Source: an uncultured Roseibium sp.
GTDB lineage: Bacteria; Pseudomonadota; Alphaproteobacteria; Rhizobiales; Stappiaceae
Length of the DNA stretch: 64,000 bases
Direction: 5' to 3'
Assembly: GCF_947496995.1 (NCBI RefSeq)
Contig: NZ_CANMFD010000007.1
Span: 1 to 64,000, forward strand
Below the pieces are notes generated by a model. The model ran no database searches and had not been told where the DNA came from. It was given only the letters and a program-made list of their open reading frames with translations. Shown here piece by piece: positions 9,648 to 18,541 of this stretch. Every line of letters begins with the position of its first letter. Position 1 is the stretch's first letter. The translations under genes were made by a program, and so were the position numbers.

Positions 9648-10979
9648 ATGGCATCGGCCGCCGAGCAACTGGCGTCAAATCTCAATTTCTCAGCTTTCGC
9701 CAAGGCTGAAGAACTCAAAAAGCGCATCTGGTTCACACTGGGGGCGCTTTTGGTTTATCGACTGGGCACCTATATCCCGATGCCCGGTATCAATCCTGAA
9801 GCTTTTGCGCAGGCCTTCAACCAGGCCCAGTCCGGCATCATCGGCATGTTCAACATGTTCTCCGGTGGAGCGGTGCAGCGCATGGCGATCTTCGCCCTCG
9901 GCATCATGCCGTATATTTCCGCATCCATCATCATGCAGCTCATGACGACCGTCGTGCCGACGCTCGAGCAGCTGAAGAAGGAAGGCGAACAGGGCCGCAA
10001 GGTCATCAACCAGTATACCCGCTACGGAACCGTGATCCTGGCCGCATTCCAGGCCTATGGCATTGCCGTCGGGCTGGAAGGGGCGGCGAATGTCGTTACC
10101 GATCCGGGCTGGTTCTTCCGGGCTTCGACGGTGATCACACTGGTCGGCGGCACCATGTTCCTGATGTGGCTGGGTGAACAGATCACCTCGCGCGGCATCG
10201 GCAACGGTATCTCGCTGATCATCTTCGCCGGTATTGTTGCGGGTCTTCCCTCTGCCATCGTTCAGACGCTGGAACTCGGCCGTCAGGGGTCGCTCGCGAC
10301 CTGGATCATTCTTGCAGTCATCATTCTGGCTGTGGTCGTGATCGCGTTCATCGTGTTCATGGAGCGGGCGCAGCGGCGTCTGCTGATCCAGTATCCGAAG
10401 CGTCAGATGGGCAACCAGATGATGCAGGGACAGACGTCGTTCCTGCCGCTGAAGCTCAACACCGCAGGTGTGATCCCGCCGATCTTCGCCTCGTCCCTGC
10501 TGCTGGTGCCGGCAACGGTTGCCGGTTTCGGACAGGGCTCGGGCAATGAATGGCTGACCTACATTACAGCGGCGCTCGGTCACGGCCAGCCCCTCTACAT
10601 GATCGCTTACGCGGCCATGATCATCTTCTTCTGTTTCTTCTATACGGCTATCGTCTTCAATCCGAGCGATACCGCCGATAACCTGAAGAAGCATGGCGGG
10701 TTCATACCGGGGATCCGTCCGGGTGAACGGACGGCGCAGTATATCGATCATGTGCTGACGCGCATTACCACTGTGGGTGCGATCTACATCACCATCGTTT
10801 GTCTATTACCCGAATTCCTCATTTCGGCGACGGGCGTTCCGTTCTATTTCGGGGGAACCTCTTTGTTGATTGTCGTCAGCGTGACAATGGATACGGTATC
10901 CCAGATCCAGGGCCACCTGCTTGCGCATCAATATGAAGGTCTGGTGAAAAAAGCGAAATTGAGTGGGAGGCGTAGATGA
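9648..10979 (+). CDS. secY: Protein translocase subunit SecY
   Basis: SecY (443 aa) is the ten-helix channel of the Sec translocon in the inner membrane. The plug region, TM2 with [18 protein letters not shown] and the cytosolic loop [20 protein letters not shown], which contacts ribosomes and SecA, are visible. The C-terminal loop [15 protein letters not shown] is also typical. ATG 9648 follows GGAGTAGG. The 3' end overlaps adk by 4 bp. Confidence 0.97.
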   Translation: MASAAEQLASNLNFSAFAKAEELKKRIWFTLGALLVYRLGTYIPMPGINPEAFAQAFNQAQSGIIGMFNMFSGGAVQRMAIFALGIMPYISASIIMQLMTTVVPTLEQLKKEGEQGRKVINQYTRYGTVILAAFQAYGIAVGLEGAANVVTDPGWFFRASTVITLVGGTMFLMWLGEQITSRGIGNGISLIIFAGIVAGLPSAIVQTLELGRQGSLATWIILAVIILAVVVIAFIVFMERAQRRLLIQYPKRQMGNQMMQGQTSFLPLKLNTAGVIPPIFASSLLLVPATVAGFGQGSGNEWLTYITAALGHGQPLYMIAYAAMIIFFCFFYTAIVFNPSDTADNLKKHGGFIPGIRPGERTAQYIDHVLTRITTVGAIYITIVCLLPEFLISATGVPFYFGGTSLLIVVSVTMDTVSQIQGHLLAHQYEGLVKKAKLSGRRR

Positions 10980-11572
10980 GGCTGATTCTGGTAGGACCGC
11001 CGGGAGCGGGGAAGGGGACACAGGCCGCGCGCCTTGTCGAAAAACACGGAATACCGCAACTCTCCACCGGAGACATGTTGCGGGCTGCCGTTGCCGCTCA
11101 GACCCCGGTAGGTCTCCAGGCCAAGGAAGTGATGAATGCCGGCGGTCTCGTCTCTGACGAGATCGTCGTCGGCATCATCCACGACCGGATCGCCGAAGAC
11201 GACGCCAGGAAAGGTTTCATCCTGGACGGGTTCCCGCGGACCATCGCCCAGGCGGAAGCACTCGACAAGATGCTTGACGACAGCAATCAGAAGGTGGACG
11301 CGGTTATTGAACTGCGCGTCGACCAGACCAAGCTTGTTGACCGGATTATCAAACGTGCCGAAGACGCCAAGGCTGCCGGTCAGCCCGTGCGCAAGGATGA
11401 TGACCCGGAAGTTTTCAAGCAGCGCCTTGAAGCATACAATCGCGATACTGCAATTGTGGTGCCCTATTACGAGAAGGCAAACCTTCTTTCCGTGATTGAC
11501 GGTATGCAATCTATTGACGAAGTAACAGCGTCCATAGAATCCGCGCTGCAAGGACTTGACGAACAGGTTTGA
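10976..11572 (+). CDS. adk: Adenylate kinase (short-LID form)
   Basis: Adk (198 aa) interconverts ATP, ADP and AMP in the cytoplasm. The P-loop [12 protein letters not shown] lies at residues 6-17, the AMP-site [10 protein letters not shown] follows, and DGFPRT lies near residues 84-89. The LID around [20 protein letters not shown] is the short, cysteine-free type, so no zinc site is present. The start overlaps secY by 4 bp; secY-adk is the usual spc-operon end. rpmJ, infA and map, present here in some bacteria, are absent. Confidence 0.97.
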   Translation: MRLILVGPPGAGKGTQAARLVEKHGIPQLSTGDMLRAAVAAQTPVGLQAKEVMNAGGLVSDEIVVGIIHDRIAEDDARKGFILDGFPRTIAQAEALDKMLDDSNQKVDAVIELRVDQTKLVDRIIKRAEDAKAAGQPVRKDDDPEVFKQRLEAYNRDTAIVVPYYEKANLLSVIDGMQSIDEVTASIESALQGLDEQV

Positions 11573-11627
11573 AGCCGTTAAAGGACGCGTTCTACCTTAC
11601 AGTTTAGCCGGTTTCACGACAGTGGGA

Positions 11628-11705
11628 CCGGCATTCTCTGTGCCGGGGTCGCCCCGGCATTTTCGTACCCCGCAGGGGCCGGACTCCACCGGACGCGGGT
11701 TTTTT
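11628..11705 (+). terminator. Tandem and alternative hairpins between adk and rpsM
   Basis: TGCCGGGG (11641-11648) pairs perfectly with CCCCGGCA (11652-11659) and is followed by TTTTC, a classic intrinsic terminator. A second stem, CCCGC (11669-11673) with GCGGG (11695-11699), leads into six Ts. An upstream CCGGCA (11628-11633) can instead pair with TGCCGG (11641-11646), which would disrupt the first terminator. The arrangement suggests the spc operon ends here or is attenuated before the alpha operon. Confidence 0.6.
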
Positions 11706-11752
11706 CTCTCTGCGGCAAGCCGTTGCGGCTGCTGCTCAACATGGAGACCAAC

Positions 11753-12121
11753 GTGGCACGTATTGCTGGCGTTAACATCCCGACGAACAAGCGCGTTGTC
11801 ATCGCGCTTCAGTATATTCACGGCATCGGCAAAAAGTTCGCTCAGGAAATCATCGAGAAGAACAACATCGATGCTGCCCGCCGCGTCAATGAACTTTCCG
11901 ACTCGGAAGTTCTTTCGATCCGCGAAACCATCGACCGTGATTACATGGTTGAAGGTGACCTTCGTCGCGACACCGCGATGAACATCAAGCGTCTCATGGA
12001 CCTTGGCTGCTACCGCGGCCTCCGTCACCGTCGCGGCCTTCCGGTTCGCGGTCAGCGGACGCATACCAATGCTCGTACCCGCAAGGGTCCGGCGAAGCCG
12101 ATCGCAGGCAAGAAAAAATAA
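11753..12121 (+). CDS. rpsM: 30S ribosomal protein S13
   Basis: S13 (122 aa) forms head bridges to the large subunit. The family N-terminus [20 protein letters not shown] fixes the start at GTG 11753, preceded by GGAG; an upstream ATG at 11741 would add residues foreign to the family. The C-terminal [20 protein letters not shown] is diagnostic. It is the first alpha-operon gene. Confidence 0.96.
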   Translation: MARIAGVNIPTNKRVVIALQYIHGIGKKFAQEIIEKNNIDAARRVNELSDSEVLSIRETIDRDYMVEGDLRRDTAMNIKRLMDLGCYRGLRHRRGLPVRGQRTHTNARTRKGPAKPIAGKKK

Positions 12122-12192
12122 TCATCGCTCAGCGATTGGTGGTGGAGCTGCCGGAATTACGGCAGTGAAGAGATCAAGACAAGGACAACAAA

Positions 12193-12582
12193 ATGGCTAA
12201 AGAAACGACGCGCGTGCGTCGCCGCGAGCGCAAGAACATTTCTTCTGGCGTCGCACATGTGAACTCGACGTTCAACAACACGATGATCACGATTACCGAT
12301 GCCCAGGGCAACACGATCTCCTGGTCGTCCGCCGGTGCTCTCGGTTTCAAGGGTTCGCGCAAGTCCACGCCGTATGCAGCCCAGGTTGCCGCGGAAGATG
12401 CTGCGAAGAAAGCCGCCGAACATGGCATGCGCACGCTGGAAGTCGAGGTTCGCGGTCCCGGTTCCGGTCGTGAATCCGCTCTTCGCGCCCTGCAGGCTGC
12501 CGGTTTCCTCATCACGTCCATTCGTGACGTGACGCCGATACCGCACAATGGCTGCCGTCCGCGCAAGCGCCGCCGCGTCTAA
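12193..12582 (+). CDS. rpsK: 30S ribosomal protein S11
   Basis: S11 (129 aa) lines the platform near the E site. Landmarks are [38 protein letters not shown] and the end [18 protein letters not shown]. The asparagine in the PHNGC motif aligns with the isoaspartate-forming site described in E. coli S11. Confidence 0.97.
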   Translation: MAKETTRVRRRERKNISSGVAHVNSTFNNTMITITDAQGNTISWSSAGALGFKGSRKSTPYAAQVAAEDAAKKAAEHGMRTLEVEVRGPGSGRESALRALQAAGFLITSIRDVTPIPHNGCRPRKRRRV

Positions 12583-12670
12583 GGCTTCCCGCTTTAGTTA
12601 CTAGTTTCTCCAAATGGCAAGGAATGGCTCGGCCTCCAAAGCCGAGCGGGATAGCCGAAGGGACGAAAAC

Positions 12671-13693
12671 GTGACCATTCAAAAAAACTGGCAAGAACTT
12701 ATCAAGCCGACCAAACTCGAGATCAAGCCGGGTGACGATCCCCGCTTTCTGGCAACTGTCGTTGCCGAACCGCTCGAGCGTGGCTACGGCCTGACCCTGG
12801 GCAACGCTCTGCGCCGTATCCTGCTGTCCTCCCTGCAGGGTGCCGCCGTCACGGCGGTCCAGATTGACGGCGTTCTGCATGAATTCTCGTCGATCCCGGG
12901 CGTCCGGGAAGATGTCACCGACATCGTGCTCAACATCAAGGAAATCGCCATCCGCATGGAAGGCGAAGGTCCCAAGCGCATGGTCGTGCGCAAGCAGGGT
13001 CCTGGTGTCGTGACCGCAGGTGACATCCAGACCGTTGGCGATGTCGAGGTTCTCAATCCGGAACTCGTGCTGTGCACGCTGGATGAGGGCGCCGAGATCC
13101 GCATGGAATTCACCGTCAACACCGGCAAGGGCTATCACTCGTCCGACCGCAACCGTCCGGAAGATGCTCCGATCGGTCTCATTCCGGTCGACAGCCTGTA
13201 CTCACCGGTCAAGAAGGTCTCCTACAAGGTGGAAAACACCCGTGAAGGCCAGGTTCTTGACTATGACAAGCTGACCCTGACTGTCGAAACCGATGGTTCC
13301 GTCAAGCCGGATGATGCCGTGGCTTTCGCGGCGCGTATTCTGCAGGATCAGCTCTCCATCTTCGTCAATTTCGAAGAGCCGCAGCGCGAAGTGGCCGAGG
13401 ACTCCGTCCCGGAACTTGCGTTCAACCCGGCCCTTCTCAAGAAAGTCGACGAACTGGAGCTGTCCGTCCGGTCCGCCAACTGCCTGAAGAACGACAATAT
13501 CGTGTATATTGGCGATCTCATTCAGAAGACCGAAGCGGAAATGCTGCGCACGCCGAATTTCGGCCGCAAGTCGCTCAACGAGATCAAGGAAGTTCTCGCC
13601 CAGATGGGTCTCCATCTCGGCATGGAAGTCGCCAACTGGCCGCCTGAGAACATCGACGATCTCGCCAAGCGCTACGAAGACCATCAGTATTAA
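12671..13693 (+). CDS. rpoA: DNA-directed RNA polymerase subunit alpha
   Basis: RpoA (340 aa) dimerises through its N-terminal domain ([20 protein letters not shown]) to assemble polymerase. Its C-terminal domain ([20 protein letters not shown] and [12 protein letters not shown]) contacts UP elements and activators. I chose GTG 12671, since the family begins near [11 protein letters not shown] and GAAGGGAC lies upstream. An ATG at 12614 would add 19 unrelated residues. It lies between rpsK and rplQ. Confidence 0.96.
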   Translation: MTIQKNWQELIKPTKLEIKPGDDPRFLATVVAEPLERGYGLTLGNALRRILLSSLQGAAVTAVQIDGVLHEFSSIPGVREDVTDIVLNIKEIAIRMEGEGPKRMVVRKQGPGVVTAGDIQTVGDVEVLNPELVLCTLDEGAEIRMEFTVNTGKGYHSSDRNRPEDAPIGLIPVDSLYSPVKKVSYKVENTREGQVLDYDKLTLTVETDGSVKPDDAVAFAARILQDQLSIFVNFEEPQREVAEDSVPELAFNPALLKKVDELELSVRSANCLKNDNIVYIGDLIQKTEAEMLRTPNFGRKSLNEIKEVLAQMGLHLGMEVANWPPENIDDLAKRYEDHQY

Positions 13694-13804
13694 GGGACGT
13701 ACGCGTCCCTAGAGCATCCGGCGTTCAACTGAACGCGAAGAGGATGCTCGCCGACGAATGAATCGAGCGACTTGTCCGTATTCAGGTGATCCGCCTGGAT
13801 ACGG
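13693..13804 (+). other. Three consecutive stem-loops in the rpoA-rplQ spacer
   Basis: The 185-bp spacer holds GGGACG/CGTCCC (13694-13709). A two-tier stem follows, with GAGCATCC/GGATGCTC (13712-13749) enclosing GCGTTC/GAACGC. The third is an 11-bp stem with one T-G pair, CCGTATTCAGG/CCTGGATACGG (13776-13804). None has a T-tract. They may process the alpha-operon mRNA or tune rplQ expression relative to rpoA. Confidence 0.5.
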
Positions 13805-13878
13805 GTTGCTCTTGAGGATAAACCGGGCAAGTGCTTCAATGGTTCAAGCAGACTGCCTGACAGAAAAAGGAGAGGGCC

Positions 13879-14304
13879 ATGCGCCACGGTAAATCCGGCC
13901 GCAAGCTCAATCGGACATCCAGCCACCGCAAGGCTATGTTCGCGAATATGGCAGCGTCACTGATCAAGCACGAGCAGATCGTCACGACCTTGCCGAAGGC
14001 CAAGGAAATGAAGCCGATCATCGACAAGCTCATCACCCTGGGCAAGCGCGGTGGACTTCATGCACGCCGTCAGGCCATTTCGCAGATTCGCGATACGGCG
14101 ATGGTTGCCAAGCTGTTCGAAACGCTCGGTGAGCGTTACAAGGATCGCAGCGGCGGATACTCCCGCGTTCTGAAGGCCGGTTTTCGCTACGGCGATAACG
14201 CGCCTCTGGCAGTTATCGAACTGGTTGACCGGGATCCGGAAGCGCGCGGCGCTGAAGACCGTGCTCGCGCAGAAGCTGCAGAAGCAGCCGAAAACGCAGC
14301 GTAA
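13879..14304 (+). CDS. rplQ: 50S ribosomal protein L17
   Basis: L17 (141 aa) closes the alpha operon. [20 protein letters not shown] and [20 protein letters not shown] are diagnostic. The C-terminal Ala/Glu-rich tail (about residues 122-141) is longer than in E. coli, as in other alphaproteobacteria. The Shine-Dalgarno AAGGAGAGG is strong. Confidence 0.97.
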   Translation: MRHGKSGRKLNRTSSHRKAMFANMAASLIKHEQIVTTLPKAKEMKPIIDKLITLGKRGGLHARRQAISQIRDTAMVAKLFETLGERYKDRSGGYSRVLKAGFRYGDNAPLAVIELVDRDPEARGAEDRARAEAAEAAENAA

Positions 14305-14326
14305 AAACAACTTTCGCGGAATGATT

Positions 14327-14355
14327 GCAAAGGCGGGCCATTGGTCCGCCTTTGC
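14327..14355 (+). terminator. Terminator-like hairpin after rplQ
   Basis: GCAAAGGCGG (14327-14336) pairs perfectly with CCGCCTTTGC (14346-14355) around a 9-nt loop, 22 bp past the rplQ stop. The T-tract after it is weak. It most likely ends the ribosomal protein transcription unit. Confidence 0.7.
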
Positions 14356-14493
14356 TCGTTTCGCGTAAGCCTATGGCCGAAAAGTACGTTTTTTCCCCTA
14401 GCAGTTTTTACCATTATCAATGATTTAAGAAGTCGCCGGTAACGTCCCGCCCAGTGCCTTTATTAGGTTGTGACTAGGCTGGGGAGATACACT

Positions 14494-16671
14494 GTGATTG
14501 GCAAGAAACATTCAGGCGCAAAGAGGAATTTTTTATCTCTACGTCTTTCCTTTGTCATTCCTGCTTTGATGATCGTGGTCACCGTCGCGGCTTGTACCGC
14601 GGTTGGAGTGATCGGTTATATAACTGGCCGGGACGGTTTGCAGAAAGCCGCTGAAGCGGAACTTGGAATGGTGATTACCGCGCGGTCCGCCCTGCTGGAA
14701 TCCAAGTTGCATTCCGTTCAGGCGGAGATCGTCAATCTCGCATCGAGTGTCGCGGATCCCCTGAGCAATCTGGGCAATGCGGCGATGAACCTTTCCAAGG
14801 AAAAGGAAGAAATCCTCAGCCTGTTTCACGCGCCGCAGACAGCCGATGAGCGTGCAGCCATTACCGGCAAAGAGCAGAAGACCATGTACGCCTGGCGCCA
14901 TTCGGAGGCCCATCCGGCATTCTACAATGTCTGGAAGAACGGCGGCTACTCGGATGTCTATCTGATCGATTCCGACGGTCTAATCCTTTATTCGGTGACC
15001 AAGGGCGGCGAATTTCTGGAAAAAATCGGTGACGGCGGTCTTGTGGACGGATCCGGCCTCGAAGCTGTCTTTACCTCTGCCAGGGATCTGGGCGAAGGCG
15101 AGATCGCGACGAGCGTTTTTGAATCCTACGGTCCGGCGGGCGGCGAAAGCTCCCTGTTCCTTGCTTCACCCGTCTTCATGAATTCCTTTGGAACAATCAG
15201 CCTGACCGGTGTGGTTGCCATGCGGATCGATTCCTCCTTCCTCAACAATGTTGTCGCCAGCAGGGCCGACCTCGGCGAAACCGGCCAGGTCTACGTTGTG
15301 GATCAGGACGGGACGCTGCTCAGCGACATGCCGCTGGCCGGTGACCGTACGGCTCTGGTCGTACAGTCCACCGCGGAGCCAGCGCTGGCTGCTGCGGCGG
15401 GTACGGAAACTGCCGGCGTGGTCACCGGAGCCGACGGTGTGGCTGACCTGATGGTTGCCCGTCCTTTGCCTTTCCAGGGACAGAACTGGGCGATTGTCGC
15501 TGAAAAGAGCGTTGAGGAAACGCTTTCGGCAGTGAGCAACATGCGCGACCAGATGTTCATGTGGTCGCTGATCACGGTTGCCGTTGCTGCCGTTATCGCG
15601 GTTTTCTTCTCCCGGTCCATTACCCGTCCGCTCACCACGCTGGTCGGAGCGCTGAATGCGATTGCATCCGGTGATCTGGGAGCTGAAATCTCCGCTGCGA
15701 ACCGCAAGGACGAGATCGGCGACATTGGCCGTGCAGTCGTGCAGATACGCCAGAACGCGGCCGATGAAAACGAGCGCCGTGCAGCGGAAGAAGCCGATGC
15801 TGCCCAGCGGCAGGCGGCACAGCGTCACGAGATGCTGTCGAGCCTTGCCGGGGACTTCGAGGCGACCGTCGGAACGGTGGTCGACAAGGTCGCCCGTTCG
15901 GCGACCAAGCTGCGTGAATCGGCCACCAACATGCGCAGCATGACCGACAGCGCCGGAGAGACCTCCGCCAATGCGGCAGAGATGTCCAAGAACACGCTGG
16001 CCGAGGTGGAATCCATCGCTGCCGCGTCGGACCAGTTGTCGAGCTCCATCCAGGAAATTTCGACATTGATCGAGCGGTCCTCCAGTGTTGCAGCCGCCGC
16101 TACCAAGCGGGCGGAGACCACCAACGAGACTGTGAAGTCGCTGGCGGAAGCAGCGAACCGGATTGGTGAGGTCATCACGCTGATCAGCGACATTGCCGAC
16201 CAGACCAACCTTCTTGCCCTGAACGCCACCATCGAGGCGGCGCGTGCGGGTGAAGCGGGCCGGGGCTTTGCGGTCGTCGCGTCCGAGGTCAAGGATCTCG
16301 CATCCCAGACCGGCAAGGCCACCGGAGAGATCCAGCAGCAGATCGATGCGATCCGCGGTGCGACTGACGATGCCGTCGGCGCGATCGGCGATATCCAGAA
16401 GACCATCGACGAGATCACCAAGTCGGTGAGCGAGGTTGCCGCGGCTGTCACTGAACAGAGCTACGCGACCCAGGGTATTGCGGAAAACACCCAGCGGGCA
16501 GCCGGCGGTACCTCCAAGGTTACCGAGGATATCCGCAACGTGTCGGCGCTTTCCAACGACACCAACATGGCCGCGCAGAACTTCTCCGAAGAAGCAGCGG
16601 ACATGGCGATGGAAGCCGAGCAGCTCGATAAGGAAGTGCGCAGCTTCCTGGATCAGGTCCGCTCCGCCTGA
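14494..16671 (+). CDS. Methyl-accepting chemotaxis protein
   Basis: A transmembrane chemoreceptor of 725 aa. The start is GTG 14494, because GGGGAG sits 7 bp upstream; GTG 14470 is possible. TM1 is at about residues 17-41, then a periplasmic Cache-like ligand domain (about 42-350), TM2 (about 354-376), HAMP (RSITRPLTTLVGALNAIASG onward) and the methyl-accepting signalling domain. The domain tip carries ADQTNLLALNATIEAARAGE and AGRGFAVVASEVKDLA, where CheA/CheW dock. No CheR/CheB-binding pentapeptide is visible at the C-terminus. The ligand is unknown. It is monocistronic, with a strong terminator behind it. Confidence 0.93.
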   Translation: MIGKKHSGAKRNFLSLRLSFVIPALMIVVTVAACTAVGVIGYITGRDGLQKAAEAELGMVITARSALLESKLHSVQAEIVNLASSVADPLSNLGNAAMNLSKEKEEILSLFHAPQTADERAAITGKEQKTMYAWRHSEAHPAFYNVWKNGGYSDVYLIDSDGLILYSVTKGGEFLEKIGDGGLVDGSGLEAVFTSARDLGEGEIATSVFESYGPAGGESSLFLASPVFMNSFGTISLTGVVAMRIDSSFLNNVVASRADLGETGQVYVVDQDGTLLSDMPLAGDRTALVVQSTAEPALAAAAGTETAGVVTGADGVADLMVARPLPFQGQNWAIVAEKSVEETLSAVSNMRDQMFMWSLITVAVAAVIAVFFSRSITRPLTTLVGALNAIASGDLGAEISAANRKDEIGDIGRAVVQIRQNAADENERRAAEEADAAQRQAAQRHEMLSSLAGDFEATVGTVVDKVARSATKLRESATNMRSMTDSAGETSANAAEMSKNTLAEVESIAAASDQLSSSIQEISTLIERSSSVAAAATKRAETTNETVKSLAEAANRIGEVITLISDIADQTNLLALNATIEAARAGEAGRGFAVVASEVKDLASQTGKATGEIQQQIDAIRGATDDAVGAIGDIQKTIDEITKSVSEVAAAVTEQSYATQGIAENTQRAAGGTSKVTEDIRNVSALSNDTNMAAQNFSEEAADMAMEAEQLDKEVRSFLDQVRSA

Positions 16672-16692
16672 CACCAAACAGGTTCGTAATGA

Positions 16693-16729
16693 AAAGAGCC
16701 GCCGGATTTCCGGCGGCTCTTTGCTTTTG
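16693..16729 (+). terminator. Intrinsic terminator of the chemoreceptor gene
   Basis: AAAGAGCCGCCGG (16693-16705) pairs with CCGGCGGCTCTTT (16710-16722) across a 4-nt loop, followed by a T-rich stretch. Confidence 0.9.
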
Positions 16730-16791
16730 TATTTGCCTCTTTTCCTCCCTATCTGCCATGTATCGCAAGGAGACTTGATAGATTCGAAGGT

Positions 16792-17056
16792 AATACCAGG
16801 GAGCATTGATTTTGATCCATCTGACCGTTTTGGGAGGATTTTCGGCAAGGAGCACGTCGCAGCGCGATGCGGGGTATCGGACAAGACGTGGGACGCCGTC
16901 CGAAAACCCTCCCAAAACGGCCGCCGGTGAGCCATTCCTGTCCGCCGGACTTCGTTGCGCTGCTCGTCCCGCCAACCAGGCCGAGCTTCGCAACGCGCCT
17001 CTCCGGCGACTGGGAATGACCGATCAGACGGGTCATAATCAATGTGTCTTGGTATC
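16792..17056. repeat. 265-bp nested palindromic element upstream of the HtrA-type protease
   Basis: The outer arms 16792-16827 and 17021-17056 are inverted copies over 36 bp (27 identical), centred on CATTGATT. Inside, CCGTTTTGGGAGGATTTTCGG-type arms at 16825-16845 and 16900-16920 match in 20 of 21 positions. A third stem-loop lies between about 16926 and 17020, built from CCATTCC...GGAATG and CGTTGCG...CGCAACG. The architecture resembles a MITE or a dispersed intergenic palindrome. It fills most of the gene-free stretch before the protease gene, and its right edge reaches that gene's Shine-Dalgarno. I see no second copy in this window. Confidence 0.6.
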
Positions 17057-17068
17057 GGGGAGCCGGCA

Positions 17069-18532
17069 ATGCGCTTGATAATTTCTGGGAACGCCCGGCA
17101 TATGCTCAGGGTGATGTTGGCGGGACTGCTCGCTTTCTGGCCGGTTGCGGCGGTCACGCAGACCGCGCAACCGTCACCGGCCGATCTGCGGCTGGTCCCG
17201 CAAAACGAAACGCAGATCAAGTTGTCGTTCGCTCCGATCGTCAAAAAGGTCGCCCCGGCAGTCGTCAATGTCTATGCCAGCCGCAAGGTCGTGCAGCGCA
17301 GACAGGTTTCGCCGTTCTTCGACGATCCCTTTTTCCGCCGGTTCTTCGGCCAGCCCGGCGGTGGCTTCGACCGGCCCCGGGAGAGGGTGGAATCCTCCCT
17401 TGGGTCCGGCGTGATCATTTCCGCCGATGGAACGGTGATCACCAACCATCACGTCATCAAGGATGCGGATGAGGTGCGGGTGGCCCTGAGCGACCGGCGC
17501 GAGTTCGACGCCGATATCGTTCTTCTGGACGAACGCACCGATCTGGCAGTGCTGAAAATCCGCGGCGAGGGGCCTTTCGAACATGTGGCCTTTGCCGATT
17601 CCGACAGTCTGGAGGTCGGCGATATCGTTCTTGCCATCGGCAATCCGTTCGGTGTCGGGCAAACCGTGACGCAGGGCATCGTCTCAGCGACGGCGCGCAC
17701 GCAGGTGGGCGTGACGGATTTCCAGTTCTTCATCCAGACGGATGCGGCGATCAATCCCGGCAATTCCGGCGGCGCGCTGGTGGACATGACCGGCAGGCTT
17801 GTCGGCATCAACACGGCGATTTTCTCCCGCTCCGGCGGATCGAACGGCATCGGCTTCGCCATCCCGGCGCATATGGCGCGGTTCGTGGCGCGCGCGGCGG
17901 ATCAGGGCGGAAAGGTTCTACGGCCCTGGCTCGGGGCAACCGTCCAGATCGTCAATGCGGAGATCGCCGAAGCGCTTTCACTGGACAGGCCTCGCGGCGT
18001 CCTGGTGACGGCCGTCTTTCCAGGCTCGCCTGCGCAGGAGGCCGACCTCAGGGTCAGCGATCTGGTGATCGCCGTCGACGGCAAGGAAGTGGTCGATCCG
18101 AACTCGTTCGGCTATCGCTTCGCGACCAAGATGATCGGCGAAAAGGCGGAATTTCTGATATTGCGCGACAACAGGGAGATCACGCTGTCCATTTCCCTGA
18201 AGCCCGCCCCTGAAGTACCATCGCGCGATACCCGCGAACTGATCGAGTATTCCCCGTTCGAGGGAACGACGGTGATGAACCTGTCGCCGGCAGTCGCCGA
18301 GGAAATCGGTCTTCAGGGCGGCGCCTTCGACGGGGTTGTCATCGCGGAGGTCAACCGGGGCAGCACAGCCGACCGGGTCGGACTGCGTCCCGGCGACATT
18401 GTCCGCGCTGTGAACCGGCAGAAGATCGAAACGACGCGCATGCTCGAAGCCATCACGAAAGCCCCGCCGCGCGTGTGGCAACTGGACATCGAGCGGGACG
18501 GCAAGGTCTCGCAGATCACCTTGCGCGGATAG
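17069..18532 (+). CDS. HtrA/Do-family periplasmic serine protease
   Basis: A 487-aa DegP/DegQ-type protease of the periplasmic quality-control system. A hydrophobic signal segment (about residues 12-30) ends near AVTQTAQP. The catalytic triad is His128 (TNHHVIKD), Asp158 (ERTDLAVL) and Ser233 (GNSGGAL). Two PDZ domains follow (about 285-375 and 400-485). ATG 17069 has GGGGAG 6 bp upstream; ATG 17042 lies within a palindromic element and is less likely. rarA follows after 9 bp. Which Do paralogue (DegP, DegQ or MucD) it is cannot be decided. Confidence 0.94.
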   Translation: MRLIISGNARHMLRVMLAGLLAFWPVAAVTQTAQPSPADLRLVPQNETQIKLSFAPIVKKVAPAVVNVYASRKVVQRRQVSPFFDDPFFRRFFGQPGGGFDRPRERVESSLGSGVIISADGTVITNHHVIKDADEVRVALSDRREFDADIVLLDERTDLAVLKIRGEGPFEHVAFADSDSLEVGDIVLAIGNPFGVGQTVTQGIVSATARTQVGVTDFQFFIQTDAAINPGNSGGALVDMTGRLVGINTAIFSRSGGSNGIGFAIPAHMARFVARAADQGGKVLRPWLGATVQIVNAEIAEALSLDRPRGVLVTAVFPGSPAQEADLRVSDLVIAVDGKEVVDPNSFGYRFATKMIGEKAEFLILRDNREITLSISLKPAPEVPSRDTRELIEYSPFEGTTVMNLSPAVAEEIGLQGGAFDGVVIAEVNRGSTADRVGLRPGDIVRAVNRQKIETTRMLEAITKAPPRVWQLDIERDGKVSQITLRG

Positions 18533-18541
18533 GAGGGCAGG

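Noticed and set aside
10976..11753. rpmJ (L36), infA or map between adk and rpsM
   Set aside because: No frame of the right kind exists in the 180-bp gap; in alphaproteobacteria these genes lie elsewhere.
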